From positions 186,001 to 250,000 of the forward strand of contig NZ_JOFT01000019.1 in NCBI RefSeq assembly GCF_000725805.1: a DNA stretch of 64,000 bases. The letters are read 5' to 3'. Origin of the DNA: Streptomyces xanthophaeus (lineage in GTDB: Bacteria; Actinomycetota; Actinomycetes; Streptomycetales; Streptomycetaceae). The position numbers were made by a program, and so were the translations under genes. Position 1 is the stretch's first letter. Each line of letters opens with the position of its first letter. Below are positions 53,151 through 62,185 of this stretch, in pieces. The notes under the pieces were generated by a model. The model was given only the letters and a program-made list of their open reading frames with translations. It did no database searches and was not told where the DNA came from.

Positions 53151-53394
53151 GGTCGCGGTCGCGGTCGCGGTCGTGGTCGCGGTCGTCGGGGACTCGAGGA
53201 ACTCAGAATGCCCTTCGCTCCGTCGGGCATCCGTACGACATGGCCTCGGTGGGCTGAAGGTTCAGCTGGTGAGGCTGAGGTGGTTGACGAGGTCCTGCTC
53301 GGAGAGGACGCCGATTTACGAGTTGTCGAGGTTGTTCTGCTGGTCGTTGTTGTTGATCCCGAGTCGGCGTCACGCCAACGGCACTGCCCGGCTC
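53151..53394. repeat. Hexanucleotide repeat plus CBS-like trace
   Basis: Six tandem copies of ggtcgc/ggtcgt occupy 53151-53186. On the minus strand near 53270-53320 the reading GVLSEQDLVNHLSLTS resembles the end of a CBS domain, but a stop lies directly before it. No gene is supported. Confidence 0.4.
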
Positions 53395-54126
53395 TCAGGG
53401 CGCCACGTTGCAGCGTCGGGCAATTTCCCTGAGGCGTTCGAGCTCCCGTCGCGCTGCCGTCGGGTGGGCGAGATCAAGGGCCATCCCGGCGCGGGCCGAG
53501 ACATAGAGGACGTCCCGGCGCGTGGCGGCGTCGAGGCCGGGGGCGTTCTTGAGGCGGCGGCCCGTGACCCGCAGGAAGAGCGCGATGCTGTCGAGATCCT
53601 CGCGCAGCCGCACGGGAAGCACCGTACGCAGTTCGTCCTTGGAGTAGTCGCGCGCCTGCAGGTCCGCCGTGCAGGGTCCGGGCTGCACGGGAGCCCAGGG
53701 AAGGTCTGTCTCCCGGGCGTCGTCGTACATCTCCGTCACCAAGGCGCGTCCAGTGTCGAGTTCACCCCCGGCGGCTGCATTGCGGGCCGACTGCAACGTG
53801 GAGCGCAGTCGCGCACGGACCTGGGGATCCTCGCCAGTCCGGGCGTTCAGATAGCCGGACCACACCTCGAACGCCTTGCGTCGATCCCGTCCGGGCAGGG
53901 ACGGCAGCGGACAGGATAGGACGAACGTCGTACGGGATGCCTGGGAATGACCCGGTGCAGCGTGAAGGAGCCCCCGTAGCAACTGGGACGTGTGGAACTG
54001 GGGGCTCGGAACCCCACCATCCGCGCCAGGTGTGGTCCTTCCAGGATCTGCGCTGACTTCGGCCAAGGTGGCGACCTCGCGCGTACCCGCCGAACCGGCC
54101 GGGCCCGCGGCGCCGGTAGCGCTCAT
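53395..54126 (-). CDS. Hypothetical protein, about 243 aa
   Basis: The frame is open for longer, but only the part from the ATG at 54126 has coding character: GVPSPQFHTSQLLRGLLHAA, TFVLSCPLPSLPGRDRRKAF and RREDLDSIALFLRVTGRRLK-type helices near the end (LREDLDSIALFLRVTGRRLK). No ribosome binding site is clear. A short minus-strand frame ending at a TAG four bases before the ATG may be the end of another gene. The family is not recognised. Confidence 0.55.
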   Translation of the reverse strand: MSATGAAGPAGSAGTREVATLAEVSADPGRTTPGADGGVPSPQFHTSQLLRGLLHAAPGHSQASRTTFVLSCPLPSLPGRDRRKAFEVWSGYLNARTGEDPQVRARLRSTLQSARNAAAGGELDTGRALVTEMYDDARETDLPWAPVQPGPCTADLQARDYSKDELRTVLPVRLREDLDSIALFLRVTGRRLKNAPGLDAATRRDVLYVSARAGMALDLAHPTAARRELERLREIARRCNVAP

Positions 54127-54317
54127 GGCTCTACTGGCTGAGCAGTGCGACAGCCAGGAAGGCCGGATCCCGATAGCGATCGAGGCAACGCGCGGACGGC
54201 TCGGCACGTGCCCGCGGAGCGATAGGCCCCGCCCCCTCCTGGCCGCTGCCTGCGGATTCCGAACCGGCCTGCTCCCGAGGTACGCCCGTCCGACGTCGAC
54301 GCCCGCCGAGACGCACG

Positions 54318-54776
54318 TCAGGGCGCTGCTCGGCGCAGGGACAGGGCGAAGGCGCAGCTGGTGACGGAGAGGACGATGATCGGTGGCGGGGGCAGCAGGA
54401 GGGCGGAAATTGCCAGGCCGACGAGTGAGGCGGCGAGGAGTGTCCATCCGAAGGCGGTGCGTCGTTCGATCAAGTCTGGGGAGTGGTGAGCGGCGAACAG
54501 AGCGAGGAGTGCGCAGGTGATGGCGAACAGGGCCATGGCGGAACTCATGCCGTGGACGACGTCGAGGGTGGTGCGTTCCAGGCCGAGCAGCGTCATGCTC
54601 GTTGCCCGCATGGCTGCTGATGAGGCTTCTTGCTGTGGGGTCGGATTGCCCCAGGCTGTTGCGGCGGCAAGTGCGAGGTGCCCCGTGCCCAGGATCAAGA
54701 AGCCGCCGACTCCTACCTTGAAGGGCCGTAGCGGTTCGGGCCTTTGCATGACGGCGGAGGTGGTGACCGCGCTCAT
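54318..54776 (-). CDS. Four-helix membrane protein under a dyad operator
   Basis: 152 residues with four hydrophobic segments: VGVGGFLILGTGHLALAAAT, MSSAMALFAITCALLALFAA, FGWTLLAASLVGLAISALLL, then PPIIVLSVTSCAFALSL. AAGGAG lies 6 nt before the ATG. A duplicated 17-bp dyad begins 30 nt upstream, so it should be tightly repressed. Its layout resembles the LIC_13387-type uncharacterised membrane proteins, but that is a loose match. Confidence 0.75.
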   Translation of the reverse strand: MSAVTTSAVMQRPEPLRPFKVGVGGFLILGTGHLALAAATAWGNPTPQQEASSAAMRATSMTLLGLERTTLDVVHGMSSAMALFAITCALLALFAAHHSPDLIERRTAFGWTLLAASLVGLAISALLLPPPPIIVLSVTSCAFALSLRRAAP

Positions 54777-54805
54777 TGTGGCTCCTTGAGGTTGGATCAG
54801 ATATT

Positions 54806-54851
54806 CCTCTACGGATGTAGAGGGCGTGTCCGTACTCTACATCCGTAGAGG
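54806..54851. promoter_or_regulatory. Duplicated dyad operator
   Basis: Two 17-bp arms, cctctacggatgtagag at 54806-54822 and ctctacatccgtagagg at 54835-54851, are exact inverted repeats of one another separated by 12 bp. Each arm also contains its own CTCTAC-N4-GTAGAG dyad. This arrangement of two adjacent dyads in a promoter fits a repressor of the TetR, PadR or BlaI type binding as two dimers. No regulator gene is adjacent on the available sequence. Confidence 0.75.
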
Positions 54852-55176
54852 CCGCCGTGGGGAAGACAGGCATCGGCTACGCCGCGGCACCAAGTTCCCG
54901 CGACGCGATGCTCTGTGAAACCGTCCGCCCCTCCTCACGCTGAGCCGCCGACGGGCGGCCCGGCTCCGGCGTTCCCTGCCCATACGGGGTGGCCCGACGG
55001 CGGCGACCGCGAGCGGATCGGACCCGGCAGCGCGGTCAGCCGGAACCCCCTGAGAGTCGTCGGCGGCGAGCAGCCGGCGTGTTCCCACGCCGGTCCACCG
55101 CCCGCTGAACTCCGGGTCAAGGCCGGTTGGAGCAGTACAGCCTGCCGGGCGACGCCGCCTGTGGTGGCATCACGCC
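54852..55176. other. Gap without a supported gene
   Basis: It should hold the promoter upstream of the dyad; frames are not protein-like. Confidence 0.4.
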
Positions 55177-55428
55177 ATGAAAGACCCTTTCTCCTCCGCG
55201 GAGGCATCGACCCTGCAGCCACCGGTGGGGTCCGTGGACCGGGACGCCGCGCGCCGGGCGGTCGCCGACCGTGCCATCGACCGCGCCGACCTCACGCGCC
55301 TGCTCGACCTGCTCGGCCTGTGGCCGGGCGATGATCCGCCCGCCCGCGGCATGGCCAGTGCTTCGGCGGATCCAGGTGAGGGCCCATCCGGGACCTTGGA
55401 AGAGGAATGCCGTCGCTGTCCGCCATGA
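55177..55428 (+). CDS. Small hypothetical protein
   Basis: 83 residues from an ATG. The middle (DRDAARRAVADRAIDRADLT, RLLDLLGLWPGDDP) reads as an amphipathic helical unit with good codon use; the Pro/Gly-rich tail does not. No clear ribosome binding site. It may be a genuine small gene or a remnant. Confidence 0.4.
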   Translation: MKDPFSSAEASTLQPPVGSVDRDAARRAVADRAIDRADLTRLLDLLGLWPGDDPPARGMASASADPGEGPSGTLEEECRRCPP

Positions 55429-55761
55429 GTGACCGCTTGCGGCCGTACGGGGTCCGGGCATCTGCTCCGCGAGCTGAGATTCCGTTGCCAGGGCTCCTCC
55501 TCCCGGGGCCCGGGTGCGACGTTCAAGGCGGCGGCGTTGCCCGGATCGGCGGAGGGTGCCTGCCACGCTCCGCGATGACCCACCGTGCGCAGCGATACGG
55601 GCCCGGGGGTGGCCCATCCGCCCCCGGCGCTGCCAGGGCTGCGGGGCGCACCGGCCTGAGCCTGGTGAAGCCGAGCCCGGGGAAGCCCGGAAGGCCTAGG
55701 ACGGGTCTCTCTCCAGGTGCGCGTGCTGTCGTTTCGATCGCTCACCCGAGGACTTGCTTGG
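55429..55761. other. Gap without a supported gene
   Basis: No protein-like frame. It ends at a GC hairpin. Confidence 0.4.
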
Positions 55762-55780
55762 CCCCCGCTGTTCGCGGGGG
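55762..55780. terminator. GC hairpin, 7-bp stem
   Basis: cccccgc and gcggggg pair around a 5-nt loop. It resembles the stem of a type I-E CRISPR repeat of streptomycetes, but only one copy is present. It may be a terminator or a leader hairpin of the methyltransferase gene 26 nt downstream. Confidence 0.35.
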
Positions 55781-55805
55781 TGGGCGGCCTTGGGAGGATG
55801 CGCGT

Positions 55806-57005
55806 GTGGATCTCGACGCCTTCCAGATGCTGCTGACCGACGAGGGCCAGTCAGTACTGGCCGCCGTACACGACCCTGACCCAGCCACATGGCCCGCCAC
55901 CCTCACCGCGCTGCGTTGGGACCACCCGGCGGAGCTGGTCACGGCGGCGATCGAACAGGTGCGGCTGCGGCGGGTAGCTCAGGCCAAGTTCGGGGCGGAC
56001 GCCCAGCGGATGTATTTCACCCAGGATGGCCTGGACCTTGCCTCTCACCACGAGGTGGGGGAGTACAAGCTGGACCGGGTCCTGGACGGGATGGGCGTGG
56101 TGTTTCTCGACGTGTTCCCTCTGGGCATAGGGGCGGACATGCTCGCGCTGGCATCGGCGCATGCCGTCACGGCCGTCGACAGCGATCCGTTGAACGTCGC
56201 GATCGCCACGGCCAACGGCGAGGCCATGGACGTGCTGTCCATGACATGGATCGAGCAGCAGGACCTCACGGCATACCGGCCCTGGGGCGAGGCAGTCTTC
56301 CTCGACGTCAGAACGCCGGTGGGGAGTGCCGGGGCGCAGTCCGGGGCCCCGTCGCTGTCCTGGGCGCTGGAGACCGTCCGCGGGATGGGAGCGGGGGCCA
56401 TCCGGATGAGCCCGGAGGTCGACTACAGGAGCATGCCAGAGGGATGCGGGGCTGCCGAGGCCGAGTGGATCTCCTGGCACGGAGAGGTGCACGAGGCAGT
56501 CCTGTGGTGGTGGTACGGAGACACGGATTCCACAACCGAGGTACTGCGCCGGGCCACCCTGCTGCCCGGCGGTGCCACCCTGATCGGCCGAGGGCTTCCG
56601 GAACCGACCGTGCGACTGCCCGGCCGCTACCTTTACGAGGCGGACGCGGCCGTCGTCAGAGCCGGCCTCGTGGCCGAGGTCGCCGAGGACGTCCGTGGCG
56701 GCGTCCTGGACGCGGCCGTCCCTGCCTGCATCACCTCGGACGAGGCACACGCCACCCCCTTCGCAACCGCCCACGAGATCATCGAGGTCCTGCCGTACGA
56801 CCCCTCCGGAGCCGGCGCGCTGCTCCGCGAGCGCGGGTTGACGGACCTGGCGGTACGCCAGCATGGCTGCCCGGCCGAGGCCGCGGAGCTCAGCCAGGCC
56901 TTCCCCCGCGGGGCCGGGGGCGCGGCGACGGCGTTCCTCACCCGCGTGGCCGGTGAACCGACCCTGCTGCTCGTCCGCCCCGTGAGTGATCCGAAGGGCC
57001 GCTGA
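55806..57005 (+). CDS. Methyltransferase-like protein with THUMP-like C-terminus
   Basis: 399 residues from the GTG at 55806 with GGGAGG 8 nt upstream. The architecture matches the actinobacterial class I methyltransferase with a THUMP_like C-terminal domain: an N-terminal helical region (TDEGQSVLAAVHDPDPATWP), FTQDGLDLASHHEVGEYKLD (A-S-x-x-V), a Rossmann region (FLDVFPLGIGADMLALASAH, AVTAVDSDPLNVAIATANGE) and the C-terminal HEIIEVLPYDPSGAGALLRE, TDLAVRQHGCPAEA. Motif I normally reads D-x-x-C/G-G-x-G-G-D; here it is DVFPLGIGAD, so SAM binding may be weakened. Confidence 0.8.
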   Translation: MDLDAFQMLLTDEGQSVLAAVHDPDPATWPATLTALRWDHPAELVTAAIEQVRLRRVAQAKFGADAQRMYFTQDGLDLASHHEVGEYKLDRVLDGMGVVFLDVFPLGIGADMLALASAHAVTAVDSDPLNVAIATANGEAMDVLSMTWIEQQDLTAYRPWGEAVFLDVRTPVGSAGAQSGAPSLSWALETVRGMGAGAIRMSPEVDYRSMPEGCGAAEAEWISWHGEVHEAVLWWWYGDTDSTTEVLRRATLLPGGATLIGRGLPEPTVRLPGRYLYEADAAVVRAGLVAEVAEDVRGGVLDAAVPACITSDEAHATPFATAHEIIEVLPYDPSGAGALLRERGLTDLAVRQHGCPAEAAELSQAFPRGAGGAATAFLTRVAGEPTLLLVRPVSDPKGR

Positions 57006-57267
57006 CTCAACTGGGCTGGCGCTCGGCCGGGGGCCCTCACGAAAGCCGGTCCATGAACGTTCCGCGGACGGGATCCTCCTGAAGGTGGGCACCGCCACCA
57101 CCCAGCGGGTGCACATTGCTGCCCGCCGTGGGACGCGGACTCCGGCTTCCTTGGTGCAGGCGGAGGCGTAGCGGTTCAGGACAACCCTCTCGGCGTCGGC
57201 GATGGTCGGCCCGCGACGGGTTTTCACAGCGACCCGTAGGCGTACGCGAACCGCTATCCGGCCGTGG

Positions 57268-57405
57268 TCACGCACCCGCCCTGCTGCGTCCTACTTCGAC
57301 GAAGAACTCGGTGCGCTCCTCATCGGTCGCGTCGGCGAGCTGGGACAGGCCCTCGAAGTACACCGCGCGTGGCGCTCCTGGTGCGAACGGCATCAGCAAC
57401 GCCAT
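57268..57405 (-). pseudogene. Cupin-like protein, C-terminal remnant
   Basis: The last 45 codons of a minus-strand frame read LMALLMPFAPGAPRAVYFEG, then LSQLADATDEERTEFFVEVG. This is the end common to a family of small cupins of the L-P-x-x-PGGPExYFEAL, ADATDEERxxFFxEH type. The barrel itself is absent. The adjoining plus-strand HNH remnant begins only 40 bp away. Confidence 0.5.
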
Positions 57406-57444
57406 CAGGACACTCCTGGCTGGGCCCCGCCAGCTGGGGCCAAG

Positions 57445-57690
57445 GCGTGGACGCCAGCGCGTCGAGAGGCGTACGCGAACGGCCAAGGACAGGCGGCCTC
57501 GCTGGTTGCGGTGACTGCCCGCTCGAACCGCAGCAAGTCCGACCAGGACCCGGCCCAGTGGCCGCTGCCGTCGTCGTCGGACGCGTTGTGCCGGTACGGC
57601 GTGGAGTGGACCGCGACCAAGCTCCGCTGGGGTCTGGCGATCGACGAGGCGGAGCGGGACGGGCGGCAGGACATGGCAGCCGGTTGCGGC
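57445..57690 (+). pseudogene. HNH endonuclease family protein, C-terminal remnant
   Basis: The reading WTPARREAYANGQGQAASLV, AVTARSNRSKSDQDPAQWPL and TATKLRWGLAIDEAERDGRQ matches the second half of secreted HNH nucleases, including the N-R-S-K-x-D-x-D-P motif. The first half with the D-x-D-H-x-V-P-L motif and the signal peptide is gone, replaced by the opposite-strand cupin tail. A deletion or rearrangement joined the two. Confidence 0.65.
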
Positions 57691-57858
57691 GGTAGCGCGG
57701 TGGAGTTCGTCTCGGCTGCGCAGTGCAGGACGGGCGATGCTGCTCGACCTGCTCCGGGCGCATCGGCGGCGCCCGGCGAGGGAGGTCCCCCCGCCGGGCG
57801 CCGCTCCGGAGTGCGCGGTCACCAGTGCCGGTGACAGCGGCGACGCTTCTCCCGATGC

Positions 57859-58038
57859 TCAGCGACGTCGGCTACGGGTTGCCCAGGTACCGCCGATGCC
57901 GGCCACGTGAAGAGCGAGCAGCATGAGGCCGAGGATCATGAAATTGCCGGACGAGAAGACGTGGTTCGTCGAGATCTCCGCCGCGTTGATCAAGAAACTG
58001 ATGAAGAACAGCACAGCGGCCGCAATGCCGAGCATCAT
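57859..58038 (-). CDS. Small two-helix membrane protein
   Basis: 59 residues: MMLGIAAAVLFFISFLINAA, EISTNHVFSSGN, then FMILGLMLLALHVAGIGGTW and a basic tail. GGAAGGAG lies directly upstream of two adjacent ATG codons (58038 and 58035). I take the first. Very similar small proteins are common in Streptomyces; the role is unknown. Confidence 0.8.
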   Translation of the reverse strand: MMLGIAAAVLFFISFLINAAEISTNHVFSSGNFMILGLMLLALHVAGIGGTWATRSRRR

Positions 58039-58679
58039 GACTCCTTCCAGAAGGTGACATCCGTATGCCCGGCAGCTCCGACTGCATGCAGGCTCGTTGC
58101 ACCCTCGTCCTCATGCTCGCCAGACCGTGACCGCTCCCGCGTTGATCGTCAGGCTGAACCGGGGTCGTGTGGTGCGGCTGGTGCCTTGAGCGTCCGATCG
58201 CTGCTGCTGCCGAGCCACAGCCCCAAGTGCAGACAGTGAAGGTCCTGCTCCACGGGGGCCGCGGTGCGCACTCCGCGCTGACCGCGACGGCGGACTCGAC
58301 TCCCTTGCGAGATCGCAGACAGACCACACGTGTGGGGCCTGTTGGACGCCGACGGCACCGAGGCCGCGGCCTTTCGGCGATACCTGGTGACGGCCAGGTG
58401 CATCCGTGCAGCGTGATCTGGCGGGCGTACGCCGGTGATGCACCTGGTGAAGGGGAGAACCGAGGGCTCTGCCCGCACGGCTCACCGCCGCTCTGGGACG
58501 GCACCCCGACGGCCTCACCCAGGACGAGCGGCCACTTGAACAACCCTGACCGGAAGGTGTCACGCCCACTCCGTGCGGAGCGACAGTGATCATGGCTGTC
58601 ACGAGGTGACCGAGCTGCTGTCGTCTGGCGCCTATCGCGAGGACGGCTGGCGTGCCTGCGCACACGCAGCCTCGGGGCG
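58039..58679. other. Gap without a supported gene
   Basis: About 640 bases with long overlapping open frames that do not read as proteins on either strand. It probably contains eroded transposon sequence extending from the fragment at 58680. Confidence 0.4.
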
Positions 58680-58761
58680 GTAAGCCGAGTGTCTGCTTGA
58701 TCACCCTGAAGAAGTGCTCGATGTCGAATCGCCGCAGGAAGGTCTGCGCCGCTCTCGACAC
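58680..58761 (-). pseudogene. Transposase fragment (IS701/NF041680-like)
   Basis: The reading FLRRFDIEHFFRVIKQTLG fits the R-F-D-I-E-H-x-F-R-x-x-K-Q-T-L-G helix of the putative transposase family common in streptomycetes. Nothing else of the gene is recognisable. Confidence 0.55.
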
Positions 58762-58845
58762 CGAGCTGCACGCCGCCCCTGGCCGCTTTCGACGCTGCGG
58801 CCGCTCCGTGGGGTGAGGCCCTCGAGACCTGGACGAAGACGTCCT

Positions 58846-58917
<72 letters not shown>

Positions 58918-59244
58918 AGCGCGGGCCTTCGGCGCCGGCCCGGCGGCCGCCGTCGGTGAGCTGGTGCGCGGCCCAGCTCACCGACCGGCAGCAGTCGATC
59001 GGGGAGCTGGGCCGCGCGCTCACCACGGCAACTGAAGGCCGACCGTTACCCGGCTGATCCACCGACGCCGGCCGCACCGAGGACATCGGGTGGCGCCAGG
59101 CCCGCACCACGCTTCTCGGGGCCGCCGCACGCCACCACCACGCTCACCTGCTCGCCGCCGTCGTCGAGCTCGGCGGTGAGCTGGAGCCCCCGGCCACCCG
59201 TAACGGGCGCTTGAGGGGCGCGGTCATCCCAGAAGGCTGCGCGG

Positions 59245-59634
59245 TCAGCGCCGGCCGCCGCCGATGCGGCGGTCGTCGGCCAGTGCGGTAAGCGGGCCGA
59301 ACTCGCAAGCAAGCTGGTTCCACGTCAGAACCTCGCCACAGCGGGCCGGGAACTCCTTCGGGTTGAACTCGGGCATGGTCCAGGTGCCAGTGCCCCGGTC
59401 CCGCAGCCACAGGTCCCCGTCACCGTCGACCACAGTCGGCGGGACCGGTACGGGCTCGGCCTGATCGGTGGGCTCCCAGGTGACCCGGCCCGGGTGGGAA
59501 GCACGGCGCAGCTCGGTGGTGGCCAGCCGCGCGGCCAAGTCACGGGTGGACTCTTCGGCCTCCTTGACCGACGCGAGTCGGAATGCGTCGTCAAGTACGG
59601 GCAGGGCTGGATTCTTGCTGCGCTTTGAGCTCAT
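59245..59634 (-). CDS. Hypothetical protein, about 129 aa
   Basis: From the ATG at 59634 (GGAGG about 10 nt upstream). A helical start (VLDDAFRLASVKEAEESTRD, LAARLATTELRRASHP) is followed by a compact region (PPTVVDGDGDLWLRDRGTGT, EVLTWNQLACEFGPLTAL). No membrane segment or signal. The family is not recognised. Confidence 0.65.
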   Translation of the reverse strand: MSSKRSKNPALPVLDDAFRLASVKEAEESTRDLAARLATTELRRASHPGRVTWEPTDQAEPVPVPPTVVDGDGDLWLRDRGTGTWTMPEFNPKEFPARCGEVLTWNQLACEFGPLTALADDRRIGGGRR

Positions 59635-59777
59635 ACGCTGACTACCTCCGGTGGTGGGCGTCACATCCGTTATGGCACCCCGTAGAGGAACACGGTATCC
59701 GAGGCGGGAGCCGGGCCGGCTACGACCACTGTCCAGGTGGAGGCTGGCACCCGGGGCGGTGGGGCGAGCCCAGCTCC

Positions 59778-60035
59778 ATGCGGTTTCGGCGGGCGATGAT
59801 GTTGCCGGCCTCGGCCGGCGGCAGCACCGTCCCGGTCATGGCCCGCTTGATCCAGGCGGGCCATGACACCGTTCGCGACGTGATCGACCGCTTCAACGAG
59901 GTGGGGTTGTCCTGCCTGGGTCCTCGGTGGGCAGGACGCCGCCCCCGCCTGCCCACTGGTGACGACGAGAACTTAGTGATCCAGATGGCCACCACCCGCC
60001 CGACTCGGGTCGGTCAGCCCCCGGACTCAGGACCA
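59778..60035 (+). mobile_element. IS630-family transposase, N-terminal remnant
   Basis: The frame contains MARLIQAGHDTVRDVIDRFN, EVGLSCLGPRWAGRRPRL, then DDENLVIQMATTRPTRVGQP. This is the helix-turn-helix and linker region of IS630 transposases (T-V-R-D-V-I-x-R-F-N-E-x-G-L-x-C-L). The DDE catalytic domain is absent and no terminal repeats were found. Confidence 0.7.
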
Positions 60036-60703
60036 GCCAGCCCGCCAGGCACGACCCGTGTCACGGCCCGGATGCACACCACGCAGCAATGCCCCAACCG
60101 CACCGGCGGGGCGAGCTGCCAGGCCGGGGTGCTGTTCAGGACGTAACCCGCGGTACCTGAGGCGAGAGCCGGAGCAATGTGCGGCTCGTCCGCGGAGCGG
60201 GGGAGCACACATGCCCTCGGCAGCCGGGCCAGGCCGCCGACACGAGCGGGCCTCAAGACGGGCCGCGGCAGCCGTGTCGCGGTGCAGGTCGGCCAGGTGC
60301 CGTCGAGGAAGGTGGCCGGGAGGACGGGGTTGGCCCGTGCCTGGGGCCGGGTCGTCGAGGGTGCGGGGGGCAGCCCGAGGCAGGCGCAGTGGGTGTGTCC
60401 TTGTGACCCACGTGCACATGGCAGGGGGGGGCAGGGGTGGCCTGCGTCAACGCGGCTATCTCCCTCTCATCCCCAGGGTTGCTCAGAGATGCGCGGCGGG
60501 CCCGGCCCTGCCGCGTCCGTCAAGTACCCGGTGGGATCGGGGCCCCGCCGCCGCAGGGCGGGCGTCGGCGGCCGGCGGGGAGGCGCACCGCCCTCACCTG
60601 TCGACCTCTCGGGTGCGTGCAGCGGATCGGCGCGGTGCCACGATGCCTGGCGGAAAGCCGGGCAGTGCGGTGAAGCGGCCGCGCAGCGACGAGAGGGAAG
60701 ACC
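60036..60703. other. Gap without a supported gene
   Basis: Long open frames cross it on both strands without protein-like composition. A run of eight G residues lies near 60424. It holds the promoter of the lipid operon. Confidence 0.45.
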
Positions 60704-62158
60704 ATGACGCCTCATCAGGTGGCCGTCGAAGCAGCTCACCCGATCCCGGAGCAGTCCGGGCTGCCCGTGGACACGCTGGACTCTGTGTCCGGCCGGGCCC
60801 CTTCCGCGACGGGGCGGCCCGACGCGGAGCTCCTGATCGCCGCCTCCGTGCTGCTGGCGGACGCGGCGCTCACCGCGAAGCGGGCCGGCGCGGATCTGAC
60901 GGACACGCTGAGCAGCTGGCGGTTCGGCCTGGCCTGCCTGCGCCGCCCCGGGTGGGCGTTCGGTACGGCGCTCTCGTGCGCCAAGGCGCTGACCAGCCCT
61001 TCGGGGCTCGGGTTCGGTCCGAACGGTGGAGTCGTCGGAGAGCTGGCCCGGATGGCGGGGAGCGTGACCTACCGCCGCCCGGCCGCAGTGGCCATGGCCG
61101 TGGACGCATTCGCGCTGAGGATCGAGGCGGCGGTGGTCGAGCACCCGAACCTCGACTCCGTACTGGCGAGGCGGCTCACCGATGCCATGGTGAAGGGCAA
61201 CCGGTGGGAGGCACTGCGGGCCCTGCACGCGCTGGTCGAGCGGCTGGGCGTGACCCGTGCCCTGACGACCCTCAGCCCCGTCATCATGGAGCTCCTGGGG
61301 CTGTTGGGACTCCTCGACGAGAACCCGGTCAATGACAGCTTCTCGTGGGTGACCCTCGCCGGCGACGTACCGACCACGGATCCCTTCTTCGGACTGCCCA
61401 GTTCGGTGCTCGGGTTCCTCAATCCCGGTCCCGGACGCGCGGAGCGGATCGAGCCCGACTCCATCCTGGCGAAGGCCCTGCGCACGTCCTGCAACGACAT
61501 CGTCAGCTACATCAATGACATCGGCACGCTCGGCAATCACGGCCTGGTGCTGCTGCGGCGCGTCGCGTGTACCGACGGCCACATCAGGTATGTGCTCCTG
61601 CTGCCCGGTACCAGCTTCGGGCTGCCGAGCAACAGCACTCCCCAGGACCTGATCGGCGCTTTCGACGGGTGCTTGCGCTCCGACACGACCTACACGCGCG
61701 CCGCGCGGAAGCTGCTGCGCCGGGCAGGGGTGCCGGCCGGGTCCGAGGTGATGTTCGTCGGACACAGCCTGGGCGGGCTGACGGCAATGAACCTGGCGAT
61801 GGACGTGGACCTGGCGTCGGCCTACCGGATCACTCATGTGGTCACGCTGGGCTCTCCCATCGACAACAAGCGCCCGGCCGACCACACCACGCAGGTGATC
61901 AGCCTGGTCAACAAGCACGACGTGATCCCCATGCTCGACGGACGCGGCCCTGCCTCTCCCCACGACGTTCCCGCCGATTGGGTCGAACTGACCTGGCTGG
62001 ACGAGTCGTACGACTATCCGCTGTCGCACGCCCCGCAGGCGTACTCCGACACCCTGCGCGGGGAGATGGCACACCACCGGGTCCGGGTGAACGAACTGAT
62101 CGCGGCCTACGACGGCGCAGTCGTCGGTAACCAGCCGTACATGCTCCGCGACAAGTGA
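60704..62158 (+). CDS. Alpha/beta-hydrolase, lipase-like
   Basis: 484 residues with GAGGGAAGA upstream. The nucleophile elbow is MFVGHSLGGLTAMNLAM with Ser355 of GHSLGG. Candidate Asp and His lie in LVNKHDVIPMLDG and MAHHRVRVNELIAAYD. LLLPGTSFGLPSNSTPQDLI is the strand that carries the oxyanion region. The long N-terminal half (about 1-260), rich in helices and hydrophobic stretches, is unusual for a lipase and may bind membranes. No signal peptide. It leads an operon with the next two genes. Confidence 0.82.
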   Translation: MTPHQVAVEAAHPIPEQSGLPVDTLDSVSGRAPSATGRPDAELLIAASVLLADAALTAKRAGADLTDTLSSWRFGLACLRRPGWAFGTALSCAKALTSPSGLGFGPNGGVVGELARMAGSVTYRRPAAVAMAVDAFALRIEAAVVEHPNLDSVLARRLTDAMVKGNRWEALRALHALVERLGVTRALTTLSPVIMELLGLLGLLDENPVNDSFSWVTLAGDVPTTDPFFGLPSSVLGFLNPGPGRAERIEPDSILAKALRTSCNDIVSYINDIGTLGNHGLVLLRRVACTDGHIRYVLLLPGTSFGLPSNSTPQDLIGAFDGCLRSDTTYTRAARKLLRRAGVPAGSEVMFVGHSLGGLTAMNLAMDVDLASAYRITHVVTLGSPIDNKRPADHTTQVISLVNKHDVIPMLDGRGPASPHDVPADWVELTWLDESYDYPLSHAPQAYSDTLRGEMAHHRVRVNELIAAYDGAVVGNQPYMLRDK

Positions 62159-62185
62159 CCGCATGACCCCGAGGGAGACCAACCG

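Noticed and set aside
53270..53320. CBS-domain protein on the minus strand
   Set aside because: The GVLSEQDLV match is only 16 residues long with a stop just before it; too short to call a gene remnant with confidence.
55762..55780. CRISPR array
   Set aside because: Only one repeat-like hairpin and no spacer-repeat pattern or cas gene nearby.
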